Shown: piece by piece, positions 51,217 to 62,898 of the stretch
Layout of the letters: each line of letters opens with the position of its first letter
Numbering within the stretch: position 1 is the stretch's first letter
Origin: Acanthaster planci
Lineage: Eukaryota; Echinodermata; Asteroidea; Valvatida; Acanthasteridae
Length of the DNA: 64,000 bases
Assembly: GCF_001949145.1 (NCBI RefSeq)
Contig: NW_019091621.1
Span: 144,283 to 208,282, forward strand
Direction of reading: 5' to 3'
Notes under the pieces: generated by a model
Databases searched by the model: none
Seen by the model: the letters and a program-made list of their open reading frames with translations, nothing else
What the model was told of the DNA's origin: nothing
Program-made: the position numbers and the translations under genes

Positions 51217-52313
51217 GTGCACCAAGTAGAACGACACCCAGGAACAAAAGAGAGCGTGTTTTTAAGTGAAATTAACAGTCATGTGGAACGCACTCGCCGC
51301 ATGGATGCGGAAGTTATACGTGCTTCACGCGGGACACTCTGATCACGCGCAGCGAAATAAGTTGGAATAGTCTGGAATATATGGTCTTGCGTGCACGCCG
51401 ATGCGGAGGAAAACGACGGTGCCGTCTGTCTTTCTTTCGCCGATTAACGTGCACTTCAACTCAGGGCGGATTGGTCAAGAAAACTGATATAAACGCATGG
51501 ACAACCAGTCTCGCTCATGTAACCGTGATTTTGAAAAGTATAGGCAAATAATGGGCGAAACGGTGGATTGGAGCGCGTTCAATGCGCATTACGCGCAACG
51601 CACTTACATTGCCTGCTTTTGTTTACATGACGCTCCCAAAATACGTTCACGTTTTGCTCTTCGGGACTATTGTCTCTTCTTTTCACTTGCAACCGCATTG
51701 TTTTGAATCTCATAGGCCAGATTGAGTAACCAAAGGATTTTCTTAAAATCGAAAAACGAATAGAAATTCATAGAATTGTAAGGCTGGAATTCTTCAACTG
51801 TGCGTAAATTACCTTTACCGGGGATGAATTCACCCGTAGTTTTGATTTTAGTCAGGCGCCGCGCAGATCACGAAATGCTCATGTAGTTTTGAATGGGATC
51901 TGGTAGTCTATGCATTTATGCTTGTAGTCAAGAGTCTATGTGTGCCGCGGCACGCAGAACGCACCACGGCGCACCAAGTCCATATTAGGAGATTCTTCAG
52001 GACTACTGGCACAAGGAATATACCATAAAATGGACAGAAGTGTTTGGGAAAATAAAAGAAAAAATTCTTGAACAAAATCGTTGCAAATTTATACACTGTA
52101 GGCTATATGATTAAATGACTCTCTGACCAAAAAGGTATTAATGAATTGGAATAAATATGCGCTTGGTCAGTCCTAAACGCCTGCGGCTCGGGCATTATCA
52201 GCGTTCATTCTTCTGAGCCGGTCTTAAAAGACCTCCCAATCACATATTTACTACGTTAAATTAGCATAGAATTCACGGCTGGAAATCTTCAACTGTGCGT
52301 AAATTCTCTGAGG

Positions 52314-52725
52314 GTGCACTCCATTAATTCAAGTGGCAATTTCTGCCCAGCTCATTAGCATGAAAAGTCCACCCCCACAGTTCCTTTGGAAAACTAGATT
52401 GTTTGGCCCCAAAGTGGTGAAATGGTGTAAATCTTTGCCAGGATCAACTCTTTGGTTCTTTGGGCTTCCATCTAAAGGGCAGAGTGGATAAAAAATACGG
52501 TTCAACAGACGGCCCTCAGTGCCCCCCAAAAAATTAGAGGGACGCCTTTTGAAAAATGGCTGCATGTGGACTTCCGAACTATCACTTTTCAGGGATGGTT
52601 TCGTTTTGTGTGAATAATTAAAAAATGCAATTGGTGAACCCACAAAACAAGGGGAGGAATTCGAAAGATGAGGAAAAACCCGCAATTTATCATTAGTTTG
52701 CAAAACCCCAGGGATGTTGATTGAA
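52314..52725. repeat. Diverged repeat unit, copy 1
   Basis: Begins GGTGCACTCCATTAATTCAA and contains GTGGTGAAATGGTGTAAA, GTTTCGTTTTGTGTGAATAA and TTAAAA. A diverged copy in the same orientation is at 54552-54870 (GGTGCACTACCCAATTCAAG ... GGGATGGTGTAAAATGG ... GGATAATTAAAA). Confidence 0.5.
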
Positions 52726-53379
52726 TGTTATTGTGCCATGAAAAATGCTGATTTTCCACTGTTTTCAAAGGGGCTTGAATAGGTGGAATGCACCCCTATT
52801 ACCCCGACGTGGTTGCGGGGCGGACGTCGAACTCTACGGTTCTGGGGGTGAATTTGGCCATTTGCCCTGCATGTACATGTAGTTTTTAATACTGCATTGA
52901 ACTGGGCCATTCATGTTATTTTCTCGCTCTATAGTGAGCGTTTGCATTCCCCTTTTTCGAATTTTGGACTGGATCGGTCATAGTCATTCATACAACGCTC
53001 CACGACACTATATATAGTATAGACTAAAGTGATAACGGTTCTCAAAAATTCCAAAGACGCAACAAAAATACCTTTGTCACCACCATGGTGCACCAACTGG
53101 CTTCCTCATATGCCAAAGTCAAACCGTTAGGGTTTCAATGATATATCAGACTTCAAAATCTGTCAAAAATCGGATCATTTTCGCTCTACACACTCACGAC
53201 GCCTCCTCCCATTCAAATATCAGGTTTCAGGCCAGTAAATGTCCAAAATTGCCTGCGCGGACCAAATCACGATTTGCAGGCCGTCAAATTCTCTGCTATT
53301 AGAGCCTTTCGTGGCATGTGGATTGGGTGGTTTGTTAAAAAGGTGGAAATGCAGGGGCAGGACTGTTTTACGGCTTGTA

Positions 53380-54368
53380 TTTCTAAAGGGTGCTTCCGTG
53401 CAGAAAAGGCCAAAAATATGTCCGCCAAGCTCATTAATAAAAGTTACACACTCAAAATATTCTATATTAGAGAGTCCTGAGGGTCATGAAATTGAGGAAT
53501 TGGAGAAATATATGGCACTCAGTGAACCTCTAAGCCGGACTCTGGGCTTCCACTTCTGAGCAATTTAGGTGCCGTCGGGTCCTAAAGTAGCACTACATGT
53601 ATTTGGCCGTTTTGCAGAAGGATGGTTTTTCAAAATGGAGGCCTACTTTTCTGGGCAGGGACATTTTCTTCATTTTAGGGGTGGTCTGCTTCTGGTGCAA
53701 CTTTCTCAGAAAATCATTGGTCAACCCCCTGAAAATTGAAAGGAAAATGAAAGATGAGGAAGTGGACTTTGATTTGATATGTGTCTTTAACACCTGTGAA
53801 ACTTGTATTTTTCCTGATTTTTTGAAGTGGGGATATGTATCACTGTTGTCTATGGCAACAGATTTACTGGTCAAGGGTGCACCCCTACAAGTAAATTCCC
53901 ATAGACAGCAGTGATAAATCCCCATACTTCACAAATATTTTAAAATACTCAAAACTCTCACAGGTGTTCAGGCTGCACAGAAAAATGATGTTCCACATGT
54001 CCTCTTTCATTTTCCTGTCAATTTTTAGTGGGTTGACCAATGACTTTTGAGAAATTCTCACCCAAAGCAGACCTAAAACGAAGGAAATTTCACTGCCCGG
54101 GAAAGTGGCCATTCTGAAAATGCATCCCTCTGCAAAAGAGCTCAAATAGTGCCACTTTTGGACCCGATCGCATCCAAATTGCTCAGAATTCGTGTGGAAG
54201 CCCCGAGTCCAGCCCAGAGGTTCAGTGCCATATGTCTTCAATTCCCCACTTCCATGGCTCTCAGGACCCTCTATTATAGAATATTGTGAGTGTATAACTT
54301 TCATTCATGAGCTCGGCGGACACATTTCTGGCCTAAATACAAAGATGCACCCGTAATACGCGTGCCGA
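53380..54368. repeat. Long imperfect palindrome, arms ~490 bp
   Basis: The left arm (53380-53885) and the reverse complement of the right arm (53885-54368) match along their whole length, for example TGTCCGCCAAGCTCAT / TGTCCGCCGAGCTCAT, TCATTGGTCAACCC and GTCTATGG near the centre. By eye about three quarters of bases agree. The arms carry remnants of an open frame in both orientations. Likely two old head-to-head copies of one element. Confidence 0.7.
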
Positions 54369-54551
54369 GTTTTTTTCTTTCTATCGCAATAACTCTAAGG
54401 AGGAACATGGTCCTCTAACGAAACCGTAGCAGCATCCCATATGTAGTCGGGGCACAAGACATACTGCACTGAAGGGAAAATTACAGCCCCCCCTCCCTTT
54501 ACTGCATGGATTATTGTTACTGGCGTGACCCGAATTGCTGGCTACCTTCAG

Positions 54552-54870
54552 AAGGTGCACTACCCAATTCAAGGGAAATTTTCGCCAGTCGGAAGCTCTC
54601 GACAAATTTATTTGAAAAATAGGAGATTGCGTCGCCCAAGCAATTGTGGGATGGTGTAAAATGGCACAGAATGAACTCCCTAGATTCGAGGGCATAGAAA
54701 AATAATACTGAAAAATCGTCCCAAGAGCCTCTGAGAGTGGAGGAATGTCATTTTAAAAAAGGCTGCTGACAGACTTGGGAACGTTCACTTTTTGGGGGGT
54801 GAGTTTGTTTTTGGTGGATAATTAAAATTTTCATAGGTTAACCTACTTAAAATAGAACCTCAATTGAAAG
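54552..54870. repeat. Diverged repeat unit, copy 2
   Basis: Same-orientation relative of 52314-52725. The two copies bracket the long palindrome, so the whole 52.3-54.9 kb block looks like one decayed composite. Confidence 0.5.
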
Positions 54871-54900
54871 CTGAATGGTCCCATAACACTCTTTTTTTGT

Positions 54901-55146
54901 TTAAGAGGCCTGAGGGACTTCGGTTGCCCGCACCAGGGCTGCAAACGTGGTCAATTTTACTTTGTCTTCAATGCAATTAGGCTTGCGTACCCTCAGAAAG
55001 GTGTTGGTGGCACTCTGATCGACGATTAACAAGTCTTGTGCCCAGACCACGTGCAGGCCACTCATGCATGCATCTGAGAGGACCATGTTCACCCATGGGG
55101 TTATTGCGGTAGCAAAGTCTCGGCACGCGTATTCGAAGTTTGTCTT
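54901..55146 (-). CDS. Unassigned open frame, possible terminal exon
   Basis: Minus-strand frame from a possible acceptor (TACATGTAG) through EKTNFEYACRDFATAITPWV, then NMVLSDACMSGLHVVWAQDL and a normal-looking C-terminus to TAA at 54901-54903. Amino-acid composition is protein-like, but no partner exon is found and the neighbourhood is repeats, so a transposon fragment is as likely. Confidence 0.25.
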   Translation of the reverse strand, partial: KTNFEYACRDFATAITPWVNMVLSDACMSGLHVVWAQDLLIVDQSATNTFLRVRKPNCIEDKVKLTTFAALVRATEVPQAS

Positions 55147-56619
55147 CTCCTACATGTAATACCAAAACAACCTCCACTATGGGATATTTTAACTTGCAGG
55201 TGCGTGGTGGCTAGCTGGCTCCAAGTCTATTACTTGTGATGGGTCTCCCTCAATCCTTATTAATGTTGATATGTCAATAACATACTTCATGATGTATACT
55301 GTTTTGTTTTGAAGGTATCAATATTTGAAGCTTCCTTTATTTCGGCCGGTAAATCATTCCATTCCAAACAGGCACAAGGGTCCTGGGTATGAACATGGAG
55401 GAATGAAGGAGAATTTCACTTTGCTGGTTGATGGGAAAAGGCAGTAAAAGATGTTTTCCATGTTGTAAACCCCTCTCTTTCATATTTAACCCGGTAATGA
55501 TCAGCATGGTGTTCACTGTACTTGATGGATGGATTTATACATTAAAGTGAGTCTGCTGATGGCTCTACACTCCTCCAAAGATTTCCATCTTAGGTTTTGA
55601 ATCATTGAGGAAACAGTACTTTTTTGTCAATTATCTCTGCATAAAGATCTTGCCGTCCTCTGCTGGTCTGCTTCTACTTCTACTTTTTTTTTTAAGTTCT
55701 AGTCTGTTTTGTGATCTTGGTGGTACCGGTTGTGCATGTGTGGAGCGAAAATGGATCGATTTTGACAAATTGTGAAGTCCAATTTATTGAAACTCCAACG
55801 GTTTGACTTTGGCATATAATTCAGGAAGCCAGTGGTGATTAAAGGTATTCCAGCATAGAGCAACACCCCCTGTACCTGTACACTGTGTATGTGTGGACAT
55901 TATTAATGGAAACACACATACATTTGCAATAAGGGTAGACTTACTGTAAATAGCTCTTTGTCTTATTTCTGTCGGAAAGAAGACAAATTTCAAAAGAAAG
56001 CCATTTACCATACGTACAGCCCTGTGCATACAATGTACGTGTAGAGTCTTTACACCCTAAACGTGTCAAGGTTTAACCAGAGAACAAGCATGACAGGTCC
56101 CTAAATGTGATGATGCTGATCTTTGATGTGCCACGTGGCACATGTACATGTGGGCTACTTCCATCAGAACAGTGCATATGGCCATGTGCATGGGTTAATT
56201 GCGGCCTGTTACATGGTTCTGGAGGTACATTTAGGCTAAAGCTGCACACCGAATCCAGTGGCAAAAGTTGAAGACGGGTAAGACTGCTATAGCATGTATA
56301 AACATCACTAATTTCCTCTTCCAGTGGTTTAGCAACCAGCAGAAAAGTGACAGCACGTCCTGAAAAGTCAAATTTAGAAGTGGAAATATGTAGAAAACAC
56401 TCAGCACTTTTAGTTGATTGATGGAGTAGGGCCCTAGTATTTCTGACCAGGTTTGGGCCTCTGATACCCCAACAAAGTTGTTAACAAATGGTCATATTGT
56501 CGACCAAAAGCTGTCATCTGTTGCATGCTGTACTGATGCTATGTAGAAATGTAATAGAGTGCCCGCAGACCACAAAAATATATTTGTCACTATTTTGGCC
56601 CATACATGCACATGGTAGG

Positions 56620-56769
56620 TTAGACTTTGACCAGCTTATCACAGGACTTATGAAATACAAATTTTGACATGTTCATATATATCCTTGCACAAGTACAGTA
56701 CATGCATGTACATGTACGTGTCAAACCAAGCAACTCTGTCAATAGGTTTCATTTGTCAGGCTTGCAGAG
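56620..56769 (+). promoter_or_regulatory. FMO-B 5' flank and non-coding first exon
   Basis: Starts with a block TTAGACTTTGACCAGCTTAT and ends at the donor GCAGAG|GTAAGC; the acceptor TTAATTGTAG ends at 57059, giving a 290-bp UTR intron and 36 nt of UTR before the ATG. The same block and donor recur upstream of gene A and at 63312-63457 with almost the same spacing, which argues for a real transcribed 5' end. The transcription start is not determined. Confidence 0.6.
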
Positions 56770-57095
56770 GTAAGCTTCAAACCAAGTTTATGCAACTGGT
56801 ATTGCAGTCTTGGGTCAGTCATGCTACTGTACATTTTGTTTGTTATCCTTAGTGCACACCCTTCCCCAGTTCCTGGATGGTAATATAATTGATACACACA
56901 AAACCAGGATACCAGTCGTGTAGGGTTTGTAGCGCTACAGATAGCAGGCACGAATAATGCAGGCCCCATATCCGGCTGCATTTGTGCACATAACCCTGAT
57001 CATTTAAATGCTAATTCTTGGTGTGATCTCTTTAAATCCTTTTCTTTTGTTAATTGTAGTAGAGTGGAGAGACCACGAAAGTCAAAGAAGCCAGA

Positions 57096-57719
57096 ATGAG
57101 CAAGAGGGTAGCTATCATCGGTGCTGGTACCAGTGGCATAGCAGCCATCAAATGCTGCTTAGATGAGGGCCTCCAGGTCACCTGCTTTGAGAGATCAGAC
57201 CGAATCGGTGGGCTCTGGGCTTATAGGGAGGACCGAGATGGCCAGGGCTGTGTGTTTAAGTCCACCATCATCAACACCAGCAAAGAGATGATGTGCTACA
57301 GCGACTACCCTATTCCCAAGGAGTACCCCAACTTTATGCATCACTCCTACATCGAGAAGTACTTCTTGAGCTATGTGGACCACTTCGATCTGAAACGGCA
57401 CATCCAGTTTCGCACCGAAGTCGAGAAAGTCACTCAGGCTGCCGATTATGACACAACGGGGTGGTGGCAAGTCACCACGAAGAATCGCGACAGCGGGGAG
57501 TGCACCACTGATCTCTTCGATGCTGTGATGATCTGTATCGGTCATCACACAACCCCTCACATCCCTGACTTTCCAGGTCTCAAGGACTTCCAAGGAACAG
57601 TAACCCACACTCACGAATACAAAACACCTTACCATTTGATCGACAAACGAGTTGTCGTCATTGGTTTTGGTAACTCTGGAGTGGATGCAGCCGTGGAACT
57701 GAGTCGTATCTCTTCAAAA
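57096..57719 (+). CDS. FMO-B coding exon 1 (FAD and NADPH sites)
   Basis: 208 codons from ATG 57096 to the donor TCAAAA|GTATGT, exactly the length of the gene A exon. Differences from A at key sites are GAGTSG for GAGISG and GFGNSGVD for GIGNSGGD. Confidence 0.94.
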
Positions 57720-60519
57720 GTATGTACGATATATTTGTGTATTTATTAAAATGCCACTTAAAAGGATTTTTGATAGTTCTAAATACACTACCACTGACTT
57801 AAACATACATTGCAAGAAATTTTCAAAGAACTTTTTTACATCACAGGAGAACCATCCTTAAGATAAAGTACATGTATTTGGTTAGATTGACATGTCTGAA
57901 TAAGATCTTTGTGCATGCACATTTTTCTCTTTCCTCTCTATAGATTTCGGATATCTGGGCTGTATTAAGAGCACATAAGCCATTAAATTCGCTTTTGAAT
58001 CGAAAACAGCTTTTTATTGATGTTATACACTGTACATGTAAGTTTCCTGTGAATATGCACTCAGAGTATTGCATTTGCTTCCAATGAAAGCTTCGACAAA
58101 AATTCATTTCTGATAACACAGAGTAGTCATGATCATGATGATAATGTATCAGCTGTCAGCAATACAGGACTGTGTATACATGTGCATGGTACCAGCAATT
58201 AGCTGGTGCATCATAGGGTGGTACATGTATTAAACATGCCAAGCATTGTTCATCTTCATCTTCATTTTTTGTGACTACATGACCAGGGAACACATGCACC
58301 TGTCCCTGTGTTATTGTTCATCGCTGTGCAACCATCCTTGAGTATTATATATAACAGGTTTTGCCCTTACCCAACGTATATTAATCAGCACTGCATGCTC
58401 AGTGCTTGTCCGAGAGCTTGTGAAAAAATCCTCATAAGCTTACTCGGGTAGGACTCGAACCCACGACCTCCTGCTTACTAGTGCAGATGTCTAAACCACT
58501 CGACCACCGAGCTTGCCGGGGTCGGCTGGCCGGTCCGAATCAAATAAAGCAGCGGGTACCGCGAAATATTTTTTTAAGCAGGAGGTCGTGGGTTTGAGTC
58601 CCACCCGAGTAAGCTTATGAGGTTTTTTCACAAGCTCTCGGACAAGCACTGAGCATGCAGTGCTTATTAATATACGTTGGGTAAGGGCAAAACCTGTTAT
58701 ATATACATTTGTAATTAACATCTCCCCAACGCAAAAATACATCCTTGAGTAAGCGCATATATATAAATGACCTTACTGTACAGCATTGTCTTCCTTTTCT
58801 GCCCTCGCATCAGAGCCTGGTACTTGAGGGGGAACCATAGCCGTTAAAAGTATGGCGGACTCAATAGGAGGGCGCTATTTCAGCCCATTGGAAGTGGGTA
58901 AAATTGGAGCAAACAAGATTTTACCAAAAACCAAATAGTGCCCTCCTATTTCTTCATACCTCTAATAGGCTAATCCATCGTTCAGCTCAAAAACAAATAC
59001 GTCTAAACAGAATTCTTGTTCACAGGTTTGTGAAAAAAGGGTATTTTTAATTGCCAATTTACATTTATTAGAGTGTCCCTAAACAGTGCTCTGTGAGTAC
59101 ATGTAACAAGTGCCAAAACATGACCTCATTTCAACATTGACTGACTTGCACATACATGTACATTTAGTAGCAAGAGCCAGTGTGGCACTTTGTGGCCTAA
59201 TTGTTGAAGCATGTACCTAAAATGAAACTCAGCCAGGTCATTTGGGAACAGCAATATGGGCATGAGAGGTCTGCTCTATCAGCACACCCATGTGCTGACA
59301 TGCAAGCATTCTTTGTACATGAATGACCTTGTCATTTGGAATACTAGAGAATGTCACCAAACAGCTTCAGCTTGACAACTTGGAGTTGACATTTCTCTAG
59401 ACACAGGAGAAAGCTGCAAGTGGACCAGGCAACTTAATCTGTTTATGTGCTTTAAAAATTTTCTATAATAGTTTGAGCAATATCAATGTCTGAAATTTGG
59501 CCATTACAAGCATCACAAGTAGCATTTGTTGCAATTGTGTTTGTGGCTTACAGGTTTTCCTGAGTACAAGGACTGGAGCTTGGATTTTGAATCGTGTGGG
59601 TCCTCAGGGCAATCCAATTGATATTGTGGTAGGGACACGATTCTTAAACGTGTTTCCTACAAGTTTGAAAGACACTATGGCAAAGTGGCAGCTGCAAAGT
59701 AAATTTGACCATTCCAAGTATGGACTGCAGCCAATGCACAGCCCATTCCAGGCACATCCCCTTGTCAACGATGACCTGCCAAATCGAATCCTGAGTGGTG
59801 CAGTTACCGTCAAGCCCAACGTGGCCCGCTTCACGAAAACTAGGGTTGAGTTCGTGGATGGGACATTTGAGAATGACATTGACTGCGTGATTCTCGCAAC
59901 TGGATACACATTCAGCTATCCCTTTGTGGACTGCCCTTCGTTCCAAGTGGTCAAGAATGAGGTGTCATTGTACAAGTATGTCTTTCCCACTGACCTCAAA
60001 CACCCAACGATATGCACCATTGGCTTGGTTCAGCCTATTGGAGCTATCCACCCCATCTCTGAGCTCCAGTGTCGTTGGGCTGCCCGCATCTTCAAACACC
60101 AAGCGCGTCTGCCGCCCCGCCCAGTGATGGAAGCTGCCATCAAGAAGGCCAAAGATGACATGAGCAAACGTTACATCAAATCTCAACGTCACACCATCCA
60201 AGTGGACTGGATCAAGTACATGGACAGCATCGCTGTTGAGATAGGAGTCAAGCCGGATTTATGGAAGTTGTTCTGGTCGGATCCAGCCCTGGCACTCCGC
60301 TGTTTCTTTGGGCCTTGTTTACCCTACCAGTACCGCCTGATGGGACCTGGGAAGTGGAGTGGAGCAAAGGATGCTATCAACACCATGTGGGAGAGAGTCA
60401 ATGCACCGCTGAAGACACGCCTCCCAGCTGTCCAAGAAAAGTTAGGGGCAGCAAACATGTTACTGCGCCTTGGTTTGGCTTTCCTTGTCATATATATTGC
60501 TATATGCGTTGTCTTGTAA
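57096..60519 (+). CDS. Flavin-containing monooxygenase B (FMO5-like), two coding exons
   Basis: Paralogue of gene A with the same architecture: exons 57096-57719 and 59554-60519, phase 0, 529 residues. Motifs: FAD site GAGTSG, GGLW, NTSKEM, FxGxxxHxxxY in FQGTVTHTHEY, NADPH site GFGNSGVD (gene A has GIGNSGGD), LATGY and a C-terminal hydrophobic anchor. Exon 1 is about 95% identical to gene A in protein. The first 55 or so residues of exon 2 are only about half identical, then identity rises to about 93% before the anchors diverge. The 5' UTR is spliced: donor at 56769, acceptor at 57059. The intron carries a foldback tRNA-like element. Probably functional; substrate unknown. Confidence 0.95.
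58333..58751 (-). mobile_element. Foldback tRNA-like retroposon with 12-bp flanking direct repeat
   Basis: The direct repeat CATCCTTGAGTA occurs at 58333-58344 and 58740-58751. Between them are inverted arms of about 135 bp (58346-58484 and 58574-58704), sharing ACAGGTTTTGCCCTTACCC, CATGCTCAGTGCTTGTCCGA and TAAGCTTACTCGGGT. The minus strand reads a tRNA-like fold: GGTGGTCGAGTGGTTTAGAC, then GTGGGTTCGAGTCCTAC. Located in the FMO-B intron. Confidence 0.7.
59554..60519 (+). CDS. FMO-B coding exon 2
   Basis: Acceptor GGCTTACAG. Encodes 321 residues from VFLSTRTGAWILNRV to the tail anchor and TAA. The open frame runs upstream of the acceptor, but that part has no family similarity and is taken as intron. 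Confidence 0.95.
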   Translation, partial: VFLSTRTGAWILNRVGPQGNPIDIVVGTRFLNVFPTSLKDTMAKWQLQSKFDHSKYGLQPMHSPFQAHPLVNDDLPNRILSGAVTVKPNVARFTKTRVEFVDGTFENDIDCVILATGYTFSYPFVDCPSFQVVKNEVSLYKYVFPTDLKHPTICTIGLVQPIGAIHPISELQCRWAARIFKHQARLPPRPVMEAAIKKAKDDMSKRYIKSQRHTIQVDWIKYMDSIAVEIGVKPDLWKLFWSDPALALRCFFGPCLPYQYRLMGPGKWSGAKDAINTMWERVNAPLKTRLPAVQEKLGAANMLLRLGLAFLVIYIAICVVL

Positions 60520-60839
60520 AATTGTAACATTGTTGCAAATTGAAACTTCCCCACGGACCTTTTTAATTCAATGAAACTAATCAATGACTTGCTTAAAAGT
60601 TTTGATTCCTCCAAACCAAACACACATTGACATTGATATGTACAGTGTATGTCTACATGTAGCACCAGTGACACTCAGTTTATCGTGAACATCCTTTCAT
60701 TAATTGTTTCTTGAGTGGAGGTCATTACCTACATGTACCAGTGTGTACTGTTATTGGTATGTGATGTGCATGTACATGTAGGTTCATGTATAAGTACTTT
60801 ATTTTATGGTTAATTTTCCATGCATTCATGTACATGTAG

Positions 60840-60880
60840 TGTCGGTACCAGTTCATGTCGGTACCAGTTCATGTCGGTAC
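60840..60880. repeat. 16-bp tandem repeat
   Basis: Unit TGTCGGTACCAGTTCA, 2.6 copies without changes. Confidence 0.85.
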
Positions 60881-62674
60881 GCTTACCGGTATTGTACATG
60901 TATGCACATGTATGTCAAATTTATCAGAGTTTGGTTAGCAGTACTAGCAGTGGGTGTGCATCTGCAGTTCTGCACACATTGCACTGTGATAGAATGTGCA
61001 TGTGTTTAAAAATCTGCCTATATGTACATGTACACTTCCACTAGCATACATGTGCACGTACATGTACATATGCATGGGCTATTGGTTTATGTACGCTGTG
61101 TTTAATTTAAGTAAAGAGAAATTAATAGCTTGCCGGCGACAATTTTATACATTTGTACATTTCAGACTTCTTAGTTTTCAAAGCTTACCGGTACATGTAC
61201 CGTTTTTGTACTCTGTGAAGAGTAAGTACATTTACATGTAAATTGCACTGTTTAATTAATGCATACATGCATAATAATTGTAATTTAAAAGATCAGAGTC
61301 ATGTAAATAACGTTACATATGTGTACATGTATATGCAGTGTACTATAGGTCCATTCATCAAAGCAACTACATGTAATTTGACAATAAAAAAACGTGTTTG
61401 TAATATTTTTCAATGTACATGTATCAATAATTTACATCTTTTGATGCAGCTTGCATGCATTATAGTGTTAGACAGTTAAAAACCCACCAGTGTAAACCTT
61501 TCACACTTTTGAACCTTTAAACATGTTAACTTCATCACTTCAGTTAACCTTGTGGTTGCCAGTTTCAGGGAAAGGGTTGTTGCACCACACCTCTGTCATG
61601 TACATGTAAGTCTGTAGGCTAGCGAAAGTGTTGGTTTCCATCGTCAAGATCACAGATGTGATGCCACCTAGTAAGGGATAAAGGTCGTGTAGTACAGTGT
61701 ACAGTGTATATGTGGACTGTGTGTACAGTATACACATTTAGTCGAGTAGAAGGCAATCTCAGGTTGTTCTCAATTTTAAGTCACAGTCTTGCATTTAAGC
61801 CATTTAACACTGCAATGTATTCAGATGGAAATTATTATTTTAAAAGTAGAGCTCGACAAGTTGTACGAGTACAAAATGTACCTGTGTGACCAAATACCTT
61901 TGTGATTCCATTCTGCTGTCATGGCAAATGAAAGTGTGATAAATTTCAATGTAGAATTAGGATGTGGAGTGCACCCTTTATGTCAGCAGTATTGTTCATT
62001 ACGTATTATGCATATAAATGTACATGTACATGAAACACTCTTTTCAAATGTGATAAGCATATATATCACAGGTATGAACTGTATCTTGTTAAAAGACAAC
62101 TACCCTGAAATTTGTCGACATGGCAGAAAATCAGGTAATAAGTTTTTAATGGAATGAAAAATGTGTTAACATGTGAGAAATATTCAAGTGTTCACTTTGG
62201 TTTGTATGTCTTACTGGCAAATTTCAGCAAAACATTCCAGAACTTCAGATTGATCTGCCTTTTAGAGCTATAGCCAAAGATATGAGAAATTGGAGATTAA
62301 AATAGGAGCTTTCTAAATCCACCCCCCCACACACCTAAAAGTGTGTATTTGCCTGCAACTGGGGACCCCCTATTGTTCCTCTTTTGTTTGTACTTCAACT
62401 TTTTAGAAGACCACCCATATGTTTTGTACACAGTTGTCAATCGGGGACCCTCTGTCAATCGGGGACCTTATTGTCCTCTATTGTTCAAGGTCCCCAATTG
62501 AATGCAGAAACAAACTCACACACACACAAATTGTTTGATATCATTGGGTTGTCAGCATGATGATACATGTTTCCTCACTGTAGCCTACAGTGTGGTATGG
62601 TGGAAACACACATGCATCTCTACATTGTGTCAAAGTTTGCTTCATGTACATCTACACTGTACATGTATCTTCAG

Positions 62675-62898
62675 GTGTGGATTCAGGGCGGGGGGGTCAA
62701 CCCCTCCCTTACAAAAAAGTACAGAAAATGGCAAAATAATAAAAGATTACTAAACTACAGTAAGTGCATCCATAAAATTGTAGACAATGTGTGTCATGTA
62801 ATGTTTCACCATTTTTTTTCACAAAAAAGAGGCATTAAAACAATTCTCCAGCCTTACTTTCCCCCCCCCCGGAAAAATTCCAGGATCCGCCCCTGATG
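62675..62898. mobile_element. Small DNA-transposon remnant with GC-rich inverted ends
   Basis: Left end CAGGTGTGGATTCAGGGCGG and right end whose complement is CAGGGGCGGATCCTGGAATT, each followed by a G-tract on its own strand. The ends resemble hAT-type elements. The interior is AT-rich with no coding capacity. Confidence 0.5.

Larger units (their letters stand above)
48454..56619. other. Region between the divergent FMO genes
   Basis: About 8 kb with no confident gene, filled with repeats and two unassigned minus-strand frames (50649-50924 and 54901-55146), both described separately. The rest is AT-rich DNA with TACATGTA motifs. Confidence 0.6.
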
